Below, piece by piece: positions 49,011 to 61,232 of a stretch of 64,000 bases of DNA (position 1 is the stretch's first letter; every line of letters begins with the position of its first letter). Under the pieces are notes generated by a model. It ran no database searches and was not told the origin of the DNA. It saw only the letters and a program-made list of their open reading frames with translations. Location: contig NC_092564.1 of NCBI RefSeq assembly GCF_037975245.1, positions 19,165,984 to 19,229,983 of the forward strand, in the 5' to 3' direction. The translations under genes and the position numbers were made by a program. The DNA is from Apostichopus japonicus (taxonomy: Eukaryota; Echinodermata; Holothuroidea; Aspidochirotida; Stichopodidae).

Positions 49011-52000
49011 CTAGGTGTCGTTTATCAAAACGATGTATAACTTTATATAGAATAACAAATAATCACGTATAAATCTGTAGCTCCTCGTCGGTACTTGACC
49101 TCCCTTTATGGTCACGGGGAGGAGACGGTTTTTTACCCAAACATCTGAAAGTTTCTGTCATTAGTAGAGATCTTATTCAGAATCATGAAGCGGAAATACA
49201 GTCACGCGGCATTGCCAAACGTTTGATGTATAAGCAATTTATGGAAGAACTAAAATGTCGAATCCAGATTAAGTCAAATGATCATTCTAGGGCGAATGGC
49301 ACCAAAAAAGGTGGATAAGTGCAAGAAACCTGCATATGTTCCACGAACTACGAGACTGTCGACGCTACCATCTGAGTTTTGGGCGACTTGACAAGCACAC
49401 ACAATATAACCAGTCACTTGAGATATACGGACAAATACTTCAGCTATTCACAATGGCTTGTTTTTGGTTCTAAACGATGCTGCCATACGAATGAACACTA
49501 CAATTTTTTCCTAATCGAAGGATAAAACAAAAACAACGAATAGGACAACACCAAATGTTCTCTCACAAAGATAAATACCACGCAGAGGAGAATTTCACAA
49601 CAATCAAAAGACATGTATTTTTTAAATAAATATTTTGTGGCATTTTAACACATCTAACAATATTTGGGTCAGGGTATAATCTCTTAAAATAGAGTCGGCC
49701 AAATGGATATGACAGAAAAGACAATAGATATGGATAGAAACTAATGATTGTAAATGTCAGTAAATGGCATTTAGACTTTTACGAGATAACTTCTTTTTGC
49801 GATTTGTATATGGTCAAAGCGCGACGATACTTACATGATATCTTTATTTAAAGAGACTGTAGTGTTATAGTACTGTGGGTAACCGAAAGAACCATGCAGG
49901 CATCATAGTGACGAATGGTATAACATGTGGAGATACGCTTTTGATAAACAACAAAGGATATTCATAAAGCACATATGTGAACAAAAACACAATGTCTGTA
50001 ACTGATGATTGTAATGGGTTATGTAATGAGGGCTCTAACATTAGGACTTCCCACAATATATGTTCTGACTTCAACATCGACCCCAAATTAATAATTCCAT
50101 GAGAAAGTTTGTTTTCGATTTCAGTATTGTGAAATGTTCTCCGTTCATTCAGCTACCCTTTTCAGTATATAGCCAGGATGGTAATATATATATATAAATA
50201 TTAATGCGCAATAATGTATTCAGCGACTAATTCAACCTACCCAAAGCTGCATGTTCACCAACCTCCCCCCCCCCCCCCCTTTCTCAACGGCCCATCCATA
50301 TATCCAAGTAACACTGCTTTGGAGGTCAATGAAAAGTGATAGGAAAGTGGCCCTTCCCCCATCCTAGGTCGATACTGCCAATATTATCTAAATGAAGAGA
50401 CAAATATGGATGTTACACATACCCTGATTTGATCAAGCAACATGTGTGGGGTATGTACGCACTAGTCTGTCGACTCGTACTACGTACAGGAATTATCCAG
50501 TGATACAGCCTCCACTGGCATATAAGTGGTCCCTGTATTAGATCGAAATCGTGAATTCTCACTAACTCTTGAGGATGCTTGCAAGGTGTATGTATGCCAA
50601 GCCTTCGCGTTGCTGACAATTAAATTTGTTTAAGACATCTGATAACATAAATCTCTCATGCGGCCGTAGGGTGATCGGGGTGACTGCCGAGGTTTGCTGA
50701 CCGATGAGCGGAAGTTATAACTCGAATCAAAGGTAAAGATGCTACAGCAGGTTTACAAGGTGCTTAACCATTGTACTAAGATCTTGCTAGAATGATAGCT
50801 ATCTCATAGAAGATTAAAAGGATTAAATGACATGAAAAAGGAATTCTCCATACGGGCTTCTTCTGACGGAATTTACAAGACCTTGTTGGAGCAGTCATAG
50901 TTCATTGTTCGGGGGTGGTGGTGGACGTCTTTGTTCCACGGAAGGAAATATACGAATTTCCGAGGTTAGTTCTCCGTTGCTTGTATGAGCAAAGACGGTA
51001 CTTTCGTAAGGTTGAACGAAAAGTGTAGGAAGATTGGAATGTGATTGAGACGCAAGGGAAATAGGGAGGTGGGGGGGGGGGGTCGGGGAGTGTAATCAGA
51101 GACTCAAGCCTGAGACTTCATGATTTCAATCGCGCATGTGCGTGTCACAGAGTTGTACAGACACGTTTCAAAGTTGTACGTATCGCTCTTCGTACTATGG
51201 CTACAGCACAAAAGTCAGCAGGAGCACATGCCCTTTACGACCATTCGTACTGGCCTCAAATCGAGTACATTGATTTTTTCCAAAAGTATTTTGCTTGGGT
51301 GGGGGTGACCATGGTTGCATTACGAATAACCATTATTTGATTATTCTAGCATATTCAAGGGTAATACAGATGGCCTTTTAAAAGTTTCTCGCTGTTGTTG
51401 TTGTGATAACTTTGACTGAGTTTGACAGTAGTGACCATTATTTGACTTGCTAGCAGATTTGGGAGGCAATAATGATGATTTCTAGCAGTTATGGGAGGCA
51501 ATAGTGATGATTTATAAAATAGAATCACTTATACCTTGATATACAGAATCGAATCAAATCAAGTGTGGAATGTGGGTGTACGGGTTATGACTAATACATC
51601 TTGGGAGTAACCAGGTGTCTTCATAATTGAAAACACAAATATTAACCTTTGGTGCACCTCGGGTATGAACTACTATTCCAGCCTTGAAAGAGGTGAAGTT
51701 CTAGAGGGGTTCTCATTATTCATTTTCTGCATAGTTTACTAGAGATAAACGTTCGCCACAGAGCACCAAAATCTCATTATTACCAGATTGAGTGATCAGT
51801 AGGGTAAGTTCTGTAGATATGATACTCCAGTTGTGTAAGACCGCAAGAGCCCGAATTCAAGATTGCGGGGCTTGGGTTTTTTTATTCTCGGGACGGACAT
51901 GCGCCAGATTTGACCTGCGGGTCTGTTATTGTGAACCCCTGTTCGAATGTGAATTCTGTTAATGAGAGATTGAATATTCTCATTTGTCGTACCTGCCACT

Positions 52001-54967
52001 ATATCTCCTTAATCTGGTTATAACCCAGCCTAAGTTATGTATTTGTGTGCGTGTCATCCATGTCCATCTGTCTCAGTCCATATTGCTTCTATGTAGAATA
52101 TATACAGTCCAATAGGTAATACTTGTCAACAAGATAATTACGTGTAAATATTTTTTTGTCTAAGAATGAGTGCAATCTCTTTGTCGGGTTTGAATTTAGC
52201 GTGAGTGGTTTTGATTTCATATTTAGAAATGTTAGGTAGAAACCAAAAAAAACAAATTGGTGTATGACGTGGTATGTGACGTTAGAAATACAACAATGAA
52301 ATGACAAACAAACTTCGATTACAGACAGGAATTTTTTTTTTTAAAGTGTTCCGGGTGAAACTGCCTTGAATATGCATATGTGTATTTTAAATACGGATAC
52401 GGCAGCTTCTAGAAAGTTTGCCCGAAAAAAAAAATCGAAAAAAAAAATCGAGAAAAAAAATGAAATATTTCGTTCTCAAGTCTCTATGTGAGATGTGCGA
52501 ACATCATTACATGATGCATAATATAAGCTTATTATATACATTTGAAGCATTTACGTGAATATTTGAGTAATATCAATTTTTCTTATGGATAGGTCGTGGT
52601 ACACTTTATATTCCACTAGCCAGGTGGGACAAGTTTCTGATGTCAGAACCGCTGTGGTAGTGTACTCTCATAAAATACCTCAACGCAATCGTACTGAAAA
52701 AATAATGAGTTTCAAACTTTTATCTAATGGACACATGATATTCATTCTGTGACTACAAGTGCTGTGTGAAAAGCATGGCATGAAAGTGCAATCGTTAAAT
52801 AAAAGTGTCTAACCTGGGTGATATTATCCAGAGTATGTATGATGTCACATACATGGTATTAAATTACTGGCAATGTTTTGCATATTCAGACATATTCAGT
52901 ACCAGCATTATGACGGAATCAGAACGTTTCAAGTCGCACACATCGCTAGTACGTAACACCTTAGAAAAATAACATTGCTGTCTGAAGTGTGGTATTTCAA
53001 AAAACCTTGGACAAAACAGTCATGTTTTAATGTCAAATGCTTAATCTATTAAGAGAGAGAGATGAGATGACAGCTGTATATGACAAGCGATTTATATAAA
53101 TATTCAAATAGCCCAGAAGACAGCCATTTTAAATTAGATAAGTGGGCGAGCATTCTGCTAAGGGCTTACACGAAACAATGGAATTGTTTTCATATTATAT
53201 ACAAAACCATCCAAAATTGCAAAATAAAGTTACCTACAAAAAAATTAATCCATCGCATCCCTGTGTTTTCGCCGCTGGCAACCAGTTAGCTGTATAATGT
53301 TGGGCTGTAATGTTTTCCATTGATCTCCCCAAAATTCACTGGGTTTTAAGATATTAAAAAGGAGTAGAAATGCTTCAAGGAATTTTTTTTTCCACTTTTG
53401 ATAAGACCGAACCAGATCAAGACGATTACAAGTACCACAGCCTTACATCTGAGCTGGAATATTTAAACTCTGCCCCACTTTCTTTTTCCTTCAGTTTCTT
53501 ACATTTTTTTTCTGACGTGGCATAATAATAATTACGAAAATACTTTCATTGAGACCTATATTCTTTCCTCGTATGTATGCGGTCCTAGTGGCAGTATATT
53601 GTCATTATTGTGTGTATGTATATATACTGTATGAGTTGTTGCCTATTCATTTTAATCTCACTTTGATACAGATTTTATACGTTGAAGTAGAGTGTGGTTG
53701 CCAAAAAAAAAAAATCATGATTTTTTTCTAGATTTATTGCTTTTTAGACCTAGTTAAAAGGAGATTCTTGAATAAAAAAAAAATGTTGAAAGATAACTTC
53801 TTGCTTGTTTTGTTAATATTGTGGTCTCTTTTCCTCAAATATGCAGTTTTTTATGAAAGGATCCAAGGTGACATTTTTAGAAGGTGATTTGAAAAAAGGT
53901 CCAGAACTGGTTTGAATGCAGGGGCAGCAAGGAGCAGCAAGAAGCAGCAAGGAGCAGCAGGGCCCTGGTGCACCGATAGAAGTGGGCCAAGAAAGGGGGG
54001 ACTCCATAATTATATGCTCCTGTCCACATGACAGAATCTAATACAAACATGTGGTGGGCGATTTAAAGACAAGTTAGATGAAAAGCCGATTCCAAAACAA
54101 ACAAAAACACCACCCATGTAAGCCTGGAAGTATGAGATGGAGAGGGTTGTCTGGTATGGGACTAAGCTAAAATTATTTAAAAGTTGGCTTGTGGCATTAC
54201 TTGCAATACTTCCCTGTGTAATCTAGATACACACACACAGATATGATAGGTACGATTTAAATGCTCACTGCCTTCCTCGGTGTCAAATACATATCGTTCA
54301 ATCACGTTCCTATGGGATAATAACCGTCTAATAGATTAATTCATTCGTAACCCCATGACGTATCACGAACCTAAGCTTTATAAGACCTAATTTCATATCC
54401 GAGACTTTCAAGGCAAACTTTCCCAGCGTCATCGCGAGGTGATTCAGGACTATGTACAAAAATGACGGGAAATGGCAGAAGAAAGTGAAGAGAAATTCGG
54501 GAAACGTTCGCTATAAGCAAATCAAGGTTTTACCAAACTTCAGAAAGATTTCTCGTGAATAAGCAGCATGAATAAAGCACTGGATTATTGCATAAACATT
54601 CTTGTATTATTAAGTAAAGACAGGAAAAAATCAATTGCATTTACTATATGGTATAAAATTTACAGAAATACAACTATTTGAAAGGAAAAGAAGAAAAGTG
54701 AATATTTTTTCACATCCTCTATAATGTAATACAAAAATCTCCAAAATGAAAGGAAACAAAAGTAATGTGATCCATACACATAGGATGTCATGACCACAAA
54801 ACTTTACAAACTTGACGGCCAACCAGGACTGCGTTCTGGGGATCCATTCCGACTACTGCATGCAACGCAAACCCTCCAACCCGACCCAGTTTTCTTCTTC
54901 TCGGTTAGCTTTGCCTCACACTCTTGTACGTAATACGCCATCCGTCTCTCTCTCGTTTGAGAGGATG
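49011..54967. other. Intergenic, no supported gene
   Basis: About 6 kb between two convergent genes. Reading frames of 60-73 codons (for example 49865-50086, 50413-50619 and 51796-51999 on the minus strand; 51120-51308 and 53080-53289 on the plus strand) have no recognisable domain. The stretch contains a 15-base C run (50265-50279), a 12-base G run (51071-51082), a 32-bp tandem duplication (51450-51513), A-rich tracts near 52425-52460 and a short GCAGCAAGGA repeat near 53927-53963. The 3' UTR of the minus-strand TMEM161 gene must start just below 54968, but I see no clear polyadenylation signal for it. Confidence 0.6.
51450..51513. repeat. 32-bp tandem duplication
   Basis: Two copies of a unit beginning CTAGCAG and ending GGGAGGCAATARTGATGATTT, at 51450-51481 and 51482-51513, with three differences. 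No coding context. Confidence 0.8.
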
Positions 54968-55245
54968 TTACCTGGTGAGATAAGTATGGTAGATGACACC
55001 GAAGAGACTAGACACAAACCAGGACGAGCAAATCCACCAGGTCAGGAAGGAATAGATGCCCCGAAAGAATGCTGCGCAAAAGACTCCCCTGAGGGCCTCC
55101 AGGGTGATGGCAAACTGTTCCGTGGCGTGGCGGATGGCATCGGCCGCCTCGCCGGCGGTTGAGTTGGACTGTCTTGGGTTTAACAGTGTGTTGTTGGTGG
55201 TACTCCACAGTTGAACATTATCCAAGAGACCGTAAGAAATACCGC
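54968..55245 (-). CDS. TMEM161: TMEM161 family protein, last coding exon
   Basis: On the minus strand the acceptor CTCACGTTAG is followed by 278 bp ending in TAA at 54968-54970. Two bases complete the Ser codon split by the previous intron (phase 1). It then reads GISYGLLDNVQLW, a polar Asn/Thr/Ser-rich linker (STTNNTLLNPRQSNS), a helical segment (AADAIRHATEQFAITLEALR), and the hydrophobic C-terminus containing FFRGIYSFLTWWICSSWF and SLFGVIYHTYL. A TWW motif followed by SLFG-x-x-YHxYL close to the stop is how TMEM161A/B proteins end. TMEM161 proteins are multi-pass membrane proteins; TMEM161B is linked to cardiac rhythm and brain development in vertebrates, and its molecular activity is not settled. 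The plus-strand frame at 54812-55162 is a shadow. Confidence 0.9.
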
Positions 55246-56160
55246 CTAACGTGAGAAAACGAAGGAGGAAAAAAAAAACAGAATTAAATTAACAGCATGC
55301 TAATGATTGTAGAGGATAAATCAAGGAGAAACCCCAAAAAGATTTAAAATAAACGTGTGAGGAAAGACAACAGTATCTATCTGTCTGTCTGTCTAAAGGA
55401 GTCCTTTGCAATTTTGTCCCAAAATTTTACCAAATATACCACTTATCACTTTTTTAGAAAGACAAATTAAAGACACCTAAATATCTTTTTACTCAATGAT
55501 GGTTGATGAACCGAGTAACGAGTAATGAATCCATAAGGTTCCCCACATTTTGTTATCCAGATACCTTTGCAGATTAAAGTATTACTATTCAATATGTAGA
55601 ATGTCATAAAAAAGAACAATTTCAACCTTTTTTCACTTCATTTATCAAGATGATTCTTGACAATATGGACAATATATCCATTGTCGTTGGATTCAAGTTC
55701 TAAACAAAATCAATAAATGGGGTGATAGATCAGCGCTATGTAATCTGTCTCTCTGTTACCTCAGGTACACCTCAAATACACTCGAGCACAAAATAACTAC
55801 GGCTTCTCCTGTTAATTTCACGATTGATGTCTGATACCGTTATTGGGTGGTACACGATTTCTGGCTTCCTAACTAATTCTGCCAATGTTAATGCAAATGG
55901 ATCAAGGCAAAGACACCTTCCAAGGTGAATGGTAGGATAATCCCAGATCCAGATAATCTAAGATCCAGATTACCTGAAATCCTGATGATCCAAGATTCAG
56001 AGTCTAGGAATGGGATAATCCTGGTTCCACATTTCATCACAGTTTATTTTACTGGCCTAAAGTTAATCGTTTTATTAGACTATGAAGTTGAGATGATGAA
56101 GAAACGAAGAAATAATAAGTGAATTGTCGTTTGACAAAGAGAAAGATCAGAATGACTTAC
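55246..56160 (-). other. TMEM161 intron between exons C and D
   Basis: A 915-bp phase-1 intron, with donor GTAAGTCA read from 56160 and an acceptor ending at 55246. It contains a CTGT microsatellite (near 55378-55395) and a degenerate repeat of GATCCAGAT-type words near 55940-56000. No gene seen. Confidence 0.75.
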
Positions 56161-56257
56161 TACTTGTTTTAAGCAGGCAACAAGTACTTAGCAGAAGAAG
56201 GAGGGGAGCTGTATACTGCAGTGCCACCACACACAGGTAGCAGAATACTCGAATTAT
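56161..56257 (-). CDS. TMEM161: TMEM161 family protein, exon C (transmembrane)
   Basis: Minus-strand exon of 97 bp: acceptor TTCTTTCTAG, donor GTAAGT, phase 0 in and phase 1 out. It reads IIRVFCYLCVVALQY and then TAPLLLLLSTCCLLKTS, a hydrophobic transmembrane segment matching the RVFYYLCV-x-ALQY-x-xP signature of TMEM161 proteins. Its phases fit exons B and D exactly. A decayed duplicate lies about 560 bp upstream in the transcript direction. Confidence 0.92.
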
Positions 56258-56733
56258 CTAGAAAGAAAAGAAAGTTATGTTGTTGGAAAATAATAAGAGA
56301 ATTTGATCTGTACAGTAGGGTTGTAGTCACGGTTTGCAGAATCAGAGGGAGCCTTCCCGATACTTTTATTTTGTTACCCACCCTATGACTCAATGAAGAA
56401 CCTGCCACCTGGCAGTTTGTTTGTTGCAAAAAGGTGGCCAAATGGAAACCAGAATGGAATGAACAAGAGTTACCATGATAGATCTTCCACTGGTTTTATC
56501 CAGTTTCTTTTATTCTATCACATCTAAAACCTTTGAATATAAGGTACCAAAGTATAAATTTTACTATACCACGCACACAACTAATAACATCCATCTCCAC
56601 AGATTAGGTGCCCAACCATGCCCCCCCCCCTCTCCCTTACCCCCGGCTCAAAATAGTCCTAGATATAACCCTCCAGTGCCACCCAACATGGGAACTTGAT
56701 TACATGAAGAACCTAAAACTAAACCAAACTTAC

Positions 56734-56819
56734 GTTGTCAGCAAACTAAATAGAGAAGAAGAGGGGTAGCTGTATACCGCAGTGCTACCACACACACATA
56801 GTAGAATATTTAAAATTAT
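56734..56819 (-). pseudogene. Decayed duplicate of TMEM161 exon C
   Basis: Minus-strand copy of exon C with flanking intron sequence. The acceptor-like GATTAG and donor-like GTAAGTTT are both present, and the sequence is clearly alignable (ATAATT, TATTCT, GTGTGGTAGCACTGC, GTATACAGCT). It carries a 1-bp insertion near its start. In the frame that restores the FYYVCVVALRYTA-like reading it then meets TGA before the donor; in the phase-0 frame that exon B would supply, it is open but encodes unrelated residues. Length is 86 bp versus 97. It is best read as an exon duplication that lost function, although its splice signals still look usable. Confidence 0.8.
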
Positions 56820-58193
56820 CTAATCAGAAAACAAAGTTGTTGAGGTGTCACATTTGATCGTAAAAAACCCAACCCAAGCTAAATAAATATGTCACGTTTT
56901 GCATTAGTCTAATTAGTATAGTAATAAGGTAACATTTCCTTTAGCTATGCTTTTGTATTATCCTAGCAAGCAAATAGATTGCGACCTTTTTTGACACAAG
57001 TGTTTCTTTTTTTTTGGTAAATTTTTATCTGTAGGATATTATAGATTGAAAGATGAATTGACTTCATAAGATACTCAAAACAGCGAAATGTTTGGTTTAA
57101 GTTGTAGGAAAAAATTTATTGTTACAAATTTTGCATAAAAGTTTATAAAGGGTGTGAAGACTCGCGCAAAAAGAAATGTCTAATGCCGGTAATCTGACCT
57201 AGTTTCGAATGAGGTGTAACAGAAGTGTTAGATACCACCATCGATCCCAGAAAATACACACACAGCTTGCTACCATCGGTAATTAGACACAGTACAGTCA
57301 GTACATACAGCTGCGGTCAATACCCACAGCACAGTGTGCAAACAATACAGCGATGGACATCTCAAGTCCAGCTAAAGATAACAAGGTATCACGTTTCATC
57401 ACTGTACTGTCTGCATTTTGTAGCGACACGAACAAAACGTCACTTGCAAGCAACGGAAAGTTAACTTTTACAGATGGCCGCACAAGGTTTGGGGCGAGAC
57501 TTCAATGCCTTTAAGGCTTTGGAATTTGTCTCTTATAAAATACACAGTTTCCTCTGTACAAAAACTGCTTTACATCTTTGCAATTGTATAGCAGTCTGCC
57601 CATTTGGCTCAGCATTTAGCAATGCGATACCGAATAACTATTCGCTGAGATTGCCACCATAATGCCCCAACATTGGCTAGATAGATTTATAAAATTTTCA
57701 CCAAAGTTCTGAAATTCTCATATCCATGAAAAAAACCCAAATAGTTAGATGTGTTTCTTCATCTAAGTGATGTAGACAATTTTAGATATAATTGAACACT
57801 TCTACCCCTTGATCTCTTAACTGCATATTTTATGTTCTACATTCAATGTCCATACCAAAGAAGTACCAGTGAACATCTCAAACTCTTGCAGTAGTTATAT
57901 CTTCAAGCAGTACAACAACAGACGTTCCACATCTTGGAGAAAGTCATTATTTGAAGCACGCATCTGTTCCAAGCAAGAAAATCAACTTTTGGCAGTGGCT
58001 AGAGTGGTGAAAATTTATGAATCAAACATCAAAATTTAGCACAATTTAGCACATGCTACAATTTCTCAGCTGATGTAACATAGCTCTTGCCTAATTTACA
58101 TATATATGATACTGGGTACAGATGAGTAATTACCTTAAACGGATTTATTCTGCTAAGTTACCGGGAAATTCTTGATAGACGAAAGTAACCTAC
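56820..58193 (-). other. TMEM161 intron between exons B and C, upstream part
   Basis: The phase-0 intron runs from donor GTAGGT (read from 58193) to the acceptor at 56258, 1,936 bp in total, and includes the duplicate exon. Reading frames of about 60-80 codons around 57225-57662 lack recognisable domains; I see no gene in it. Confidence 0.7.
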
Positions 58194-58368
58194 CATTTTT
58201 TGAAGGTCTACGCTACTTATTCGGCCGGCCTCGGTCTTCATGTTATCAAATCTCTCTTTGGCCATGTTGAGATGAGACTGCAGGTGGACAGTCGTTAGAC
58301 AGAACCGTAGTATACAAAATACTGGAATGAGGCTTAACCTGATGAGGTCAAAGGTCTCATCTGTCATT
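58194..58368 (-). CDS. TMEM161: TMEM161 family protein, exon B
   Basis: Minus-strand exon of 175 bp, acceptor CTAAATATAG, donor GTAGGT, phase 2 in and phase 0 out. After the base that completes a Leu codon it reads MTDETFDLIRLSLIP, then VFCILRFCLTTVHLQSHLN, then MAKERFDNMKTEAGRISSV and DLQKM. The hydrophobic segment followed by HLQxxLNxA and KxEAGRIxxV(D/E)LQ is the most diagnostic region of TMEM161. The first Met is internal, not a translation start, because the preceding exon runs into it. A retroelement remnant begins only about 80 bp upstream of its acceptor. Confidence 0.94.
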
Positions 58369-58449
58369 CTATATTTAGGAATAAAACAAACAGCAAAACA
58401 GTCAAAAAGTCAAATTACGTTTGAATGATTGCATAATTTATGAAATTTT

Positions 58450-60080
58450 GATTGTTCATACTAGACATTGATGCGAGTGACCGAGCGGTGGGAGCTGTTC
58501 TCTCGCAAAAGATTAATGGCGAGGAGCACCCTGTAGCATATGCTAGAAGGACATTGAGTAACAGCGAAACGAAGTATGATGTAACTAGGAAAGAGCTCCT
58601 TGCGGTTGTTACGTTTGTAAAATACTTTCGTCCCTATCTTTATGGTAACAACTTTCACCTTAGGACAGACCACGGGTCATTAAGATGGCTCTATAACTTC
58701 AAATCCCCTCAGGGTCAAGTGGCCAGGTGGATCGAAGTATTAAATACTTTTGAATTTGAGATAGAGACAAGGCCTGGTAGAGTACATGGTAATGCCGGTA
58801 CATTATCTAGAGTAGAATTTAGTTCCCCTACTTTGAAGAACGAGCTTACCACAGAGGTAGTTGGTAATGGTCCCCTTAGGTGTAATCTCGTAACTGCCGA
58901 AACAGTTGGGTGGGATGTTGTAGTAAGGCCCAACTGGCCCCTACTCCTGGTAGTAAAGCCCCTAAGGAAATAGTGAAGGCGGGAGAGCCAATGCAACGTG
59001 TAGCAATTGATGTTCTAGGTCCTTTACCTGAGACTTACAACGGCAGAAGGTATATATTAGTAGTTGCCGACTTCTTTACTAAGTGGACGGAGGCTTATCC
59101 CATTCTTAATCAAGAGGCCAAAACTGTGGCCCCAGAATTGGTTACTAATTTTATTGCTAGATTTGGGGTACCACAGATCAAACATTCTGAGGTTCAAATT
59201 TTGAATCTGAATTATTTGGTGAATTATGTAAATGTCTAGGAATTCATAAAACTAGAACGACTGCATATCGACTTCAGGCTGATGGGTTAGTAGAGAGATT
59301 CAACAGGACGTTGGAACAGATGATAAGCGTATATGTGCATGAGAATCAAAGAGATTGGGATGTGCATATCCCCATATTATTAATGGCTTATCGTTCAAGT
59401 TTGCAGGAAACCACTAGATTTATGCCAAACTTCCAGATGCTGGGACGGGAAACAACGCTACCCATCAAACTTATGATTGGATCCCCAGAAGCAGAATCGA
59501 ACCCAGACACGAACGTCCAGGAGTATGTGGCTAATTTCAAGGACCGCTGCAATAAAGCATATCGGGTTGTTCGAGAAAGAACCTCACTGCCACAAGCTTG
59601 GCAGAAAAAGAACTATGATGCACATATTTGTTCAAAGACAACACCACTTAAGATGGGTGATAAGGTATGGATGGCAAGTAACTATAAGACCAAAGGGAGA
59701 TCTCCAAAACTACAGCTGAGATGGGATGGTCCTCACGTGGTTGTTAATAAATTAAAAGACTCTTTATACCGGGTAAAAAACTCAAATACAGGGAGGCGGA
59801 AAGTAGTTCACATCGACTGCAGGCTGAAGCAGTATCTTGAGCCGGATGCATTATGCACGAGTTCCGGGGTGCATGAGCTGTTTCGCGAGGAAAATACTGC
59901 ATAACTGGGGATAGGGCTGAAGGGGAGAGTAGTGACAGAGATATATCGAGTGAAGTAGAGGCTTGGAGCGATCAACATTATGAAAATGATTGTGAGGAGG
60001 CGACCTCGCTGGGTGATATAGGACCTACAGGACGAAGACGTCGACCTCCGGTTTGGTTAAGTGATTATGTACAATATTAG
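58450..60080 (+). pseudogene. Degenerate Ty3/Gypsy retrotransposon, 3' half of pol
   Basis: Begins abruptly at the RNase H domain; reverse transcriptase, protease and gag are absent. RNase H is recognisable from DIDASD, YDVTRKELLAVV and LRTDHGSLRWL (58452-58830). The integrase core is recognised from AIDVLGP and FFTKWTEAYP (58990-59160) and from VERFNRTLEQ (59288 on). A basic tail with RRRRPPVWLSDYV ends at TAG 60078-60080. There are three frame changes (near 58900, 59190 and 59900). The HHCC zinc-binding part of integrase appears deleted, and the second catalytic Asp of the DDE triad is Glu (HSE instead of HSD). It cannot be functional. It lies antisense inside a TMEM161 intron. Confidence 0.92.
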
Positions 60081-60204
60081 CGTGACTGATCACCATACTA
60101 GTATTTAAAGGAAATGTAATTGCTTGTTAATCATTAGTAACCGATTTGGATGCAGAACTGTGGATTGTGCGCAGGTTCATTGTTCTGCGGGTGTTTGGCA
60201 TAAA

Positions 60205-61112
60205 ACATACATTTGGTTGGGATTGTTTTAATGAAGGAAAAACTGAGTTTTTGCTTTTTGGTTCTTGTCATCAGCTTGCTAAAATTAATATTCCATGCAT
60301 ATCAATTGGTAATGTTCAGGTTTGCCCTTCCACTCATGCGCGTAATCTTGGTGTAATTTTTTATTCCAATATGTCTATGAAACGCCACATTTCCAAAATA
60401 ACAAGTTCTGCTGCATTTCATCTCAGGGGCATCTACAAATTATGAAAATATTTAAATGATGAGGCAACTGAACAAATTGTACATTCTTTTATCACTTCAA
60501 GGTTGGATATGGGCAATTCCTTACTTCTCAGTCTTCCACAAGAAGTTAAGAACAGACTCCAATTAATCCAGAACTCAGCTGCGCGTATTGTAACTCATTC
60601 TCCTAAGCATTGTCATATCCACCCTGTCTTAAAAAACCTGCACTGGCTACCTGTAAAATATCGTATTATGTATAAAATTCTCCTTATTGTTTATAAATCA
60701 CTTAAAGAACATGGTCCAATGTATATTTCTGACTTATTACATATTTATGTCCCCTCTCGTAATCTAAGATCCAGCTCTCAATTTGTATTAAGTCCAAACA
60801 TAGGACTTATTAGGTCCTATTTTATTAGGTCCAAACATAGTCCAAACATAGGGGGTAGGTCATTTATTGTTTCTGCCCCTCGCTTATGGAACCAACTCCC
60901 CTTAAAAATCAGACAAGCAGCTACTCTCTCTAACTTTAAGAAGAGCATCAAATCCCACTTATTGACAAAAGCTTTTATATAATCTTGAACCATTAAGTTT
61001 TTCTTCTGTCATTGTTTTGTATTATTATGTATTATTTGTATCATTTCTAATTGTTAATTGCGCCATGAACATTCTTTGAGTGGTGTGTGCGCATTATAAG
61101 TCGTATTATTAT
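60205..61112 (+). pseudogene. Non-LTR retrotransposon 3' end (CR1/L2/Rex-like RT C-terminus)
   Basis: The frame from about 60205 to TAA at 60982 reads KTEFLLFGS, ARNLGVIF, then a TGA stop at 60443-60445, then in the same frame SRLDMGNSLLLSLP, QNSAARIVTHSP, HWLPVKYRI, APRLWNQLPLKIRQA and SFKSHLL-like text. This is the conserved C-terminal part of reverse transcriptases in CR1/L2/Rex-type elements, after the catalytic core. The 3' UTR contains GTGCGCATTATAAG and ends in a run of ATT repeats at about 61085-61110, a typical simple-repeat tail. 5' truncation is the rule for such insertions. It interrupts the Ty3/Gypsy relic between its pol stop and its polypurine tract, so it is the younger insertion. 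Confidence 0.88.
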
Positions 61113-61220
61113 TATTATTAATATTATGGCACAGGTGTTGTGTGTTTGGGGCATTTCATTGGGAACTACCTAACTTTTGGAATTTCCTGTTGTAGACTCG
61201 AGGGCGAGTCCTACTCATTA

Positions 61221-61232
61221 GGGTGGGGGTGG
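61221..61232 (+). promoter_or_regulatory. Polypurine tract of the Ty3/Gypsy relic
   Basis: GGGTGGGGGTGG lies immediately before TGTGACGCCC, in the position and orientation of the plus-strand primer tract that precedes a 3' LTR. One T in each half interrupts the purines. Confidence 0.6.

Noticed and set aside
54812-55162. 116-codon plus-strand frame
   Set aside because: It overlaps the minus-strand last exon of TMEM161, which has family motifs and matching splice phase; the plus-strand frame is its shadow.
57225-57662. Overlapping frames on both strands near 57.2-57.7 kb as a separate gene
   Set aside because: Frames are 61-79 codons with no domain, conflict with one another and lie inside a TMEM161 intron.
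58365-58367. ATG at the start of TMEM161 exon B as a translation start
   Set aside because: Exon A ends in a phase that fits exactly and supplies upstream family sequence, so this Met is internal.
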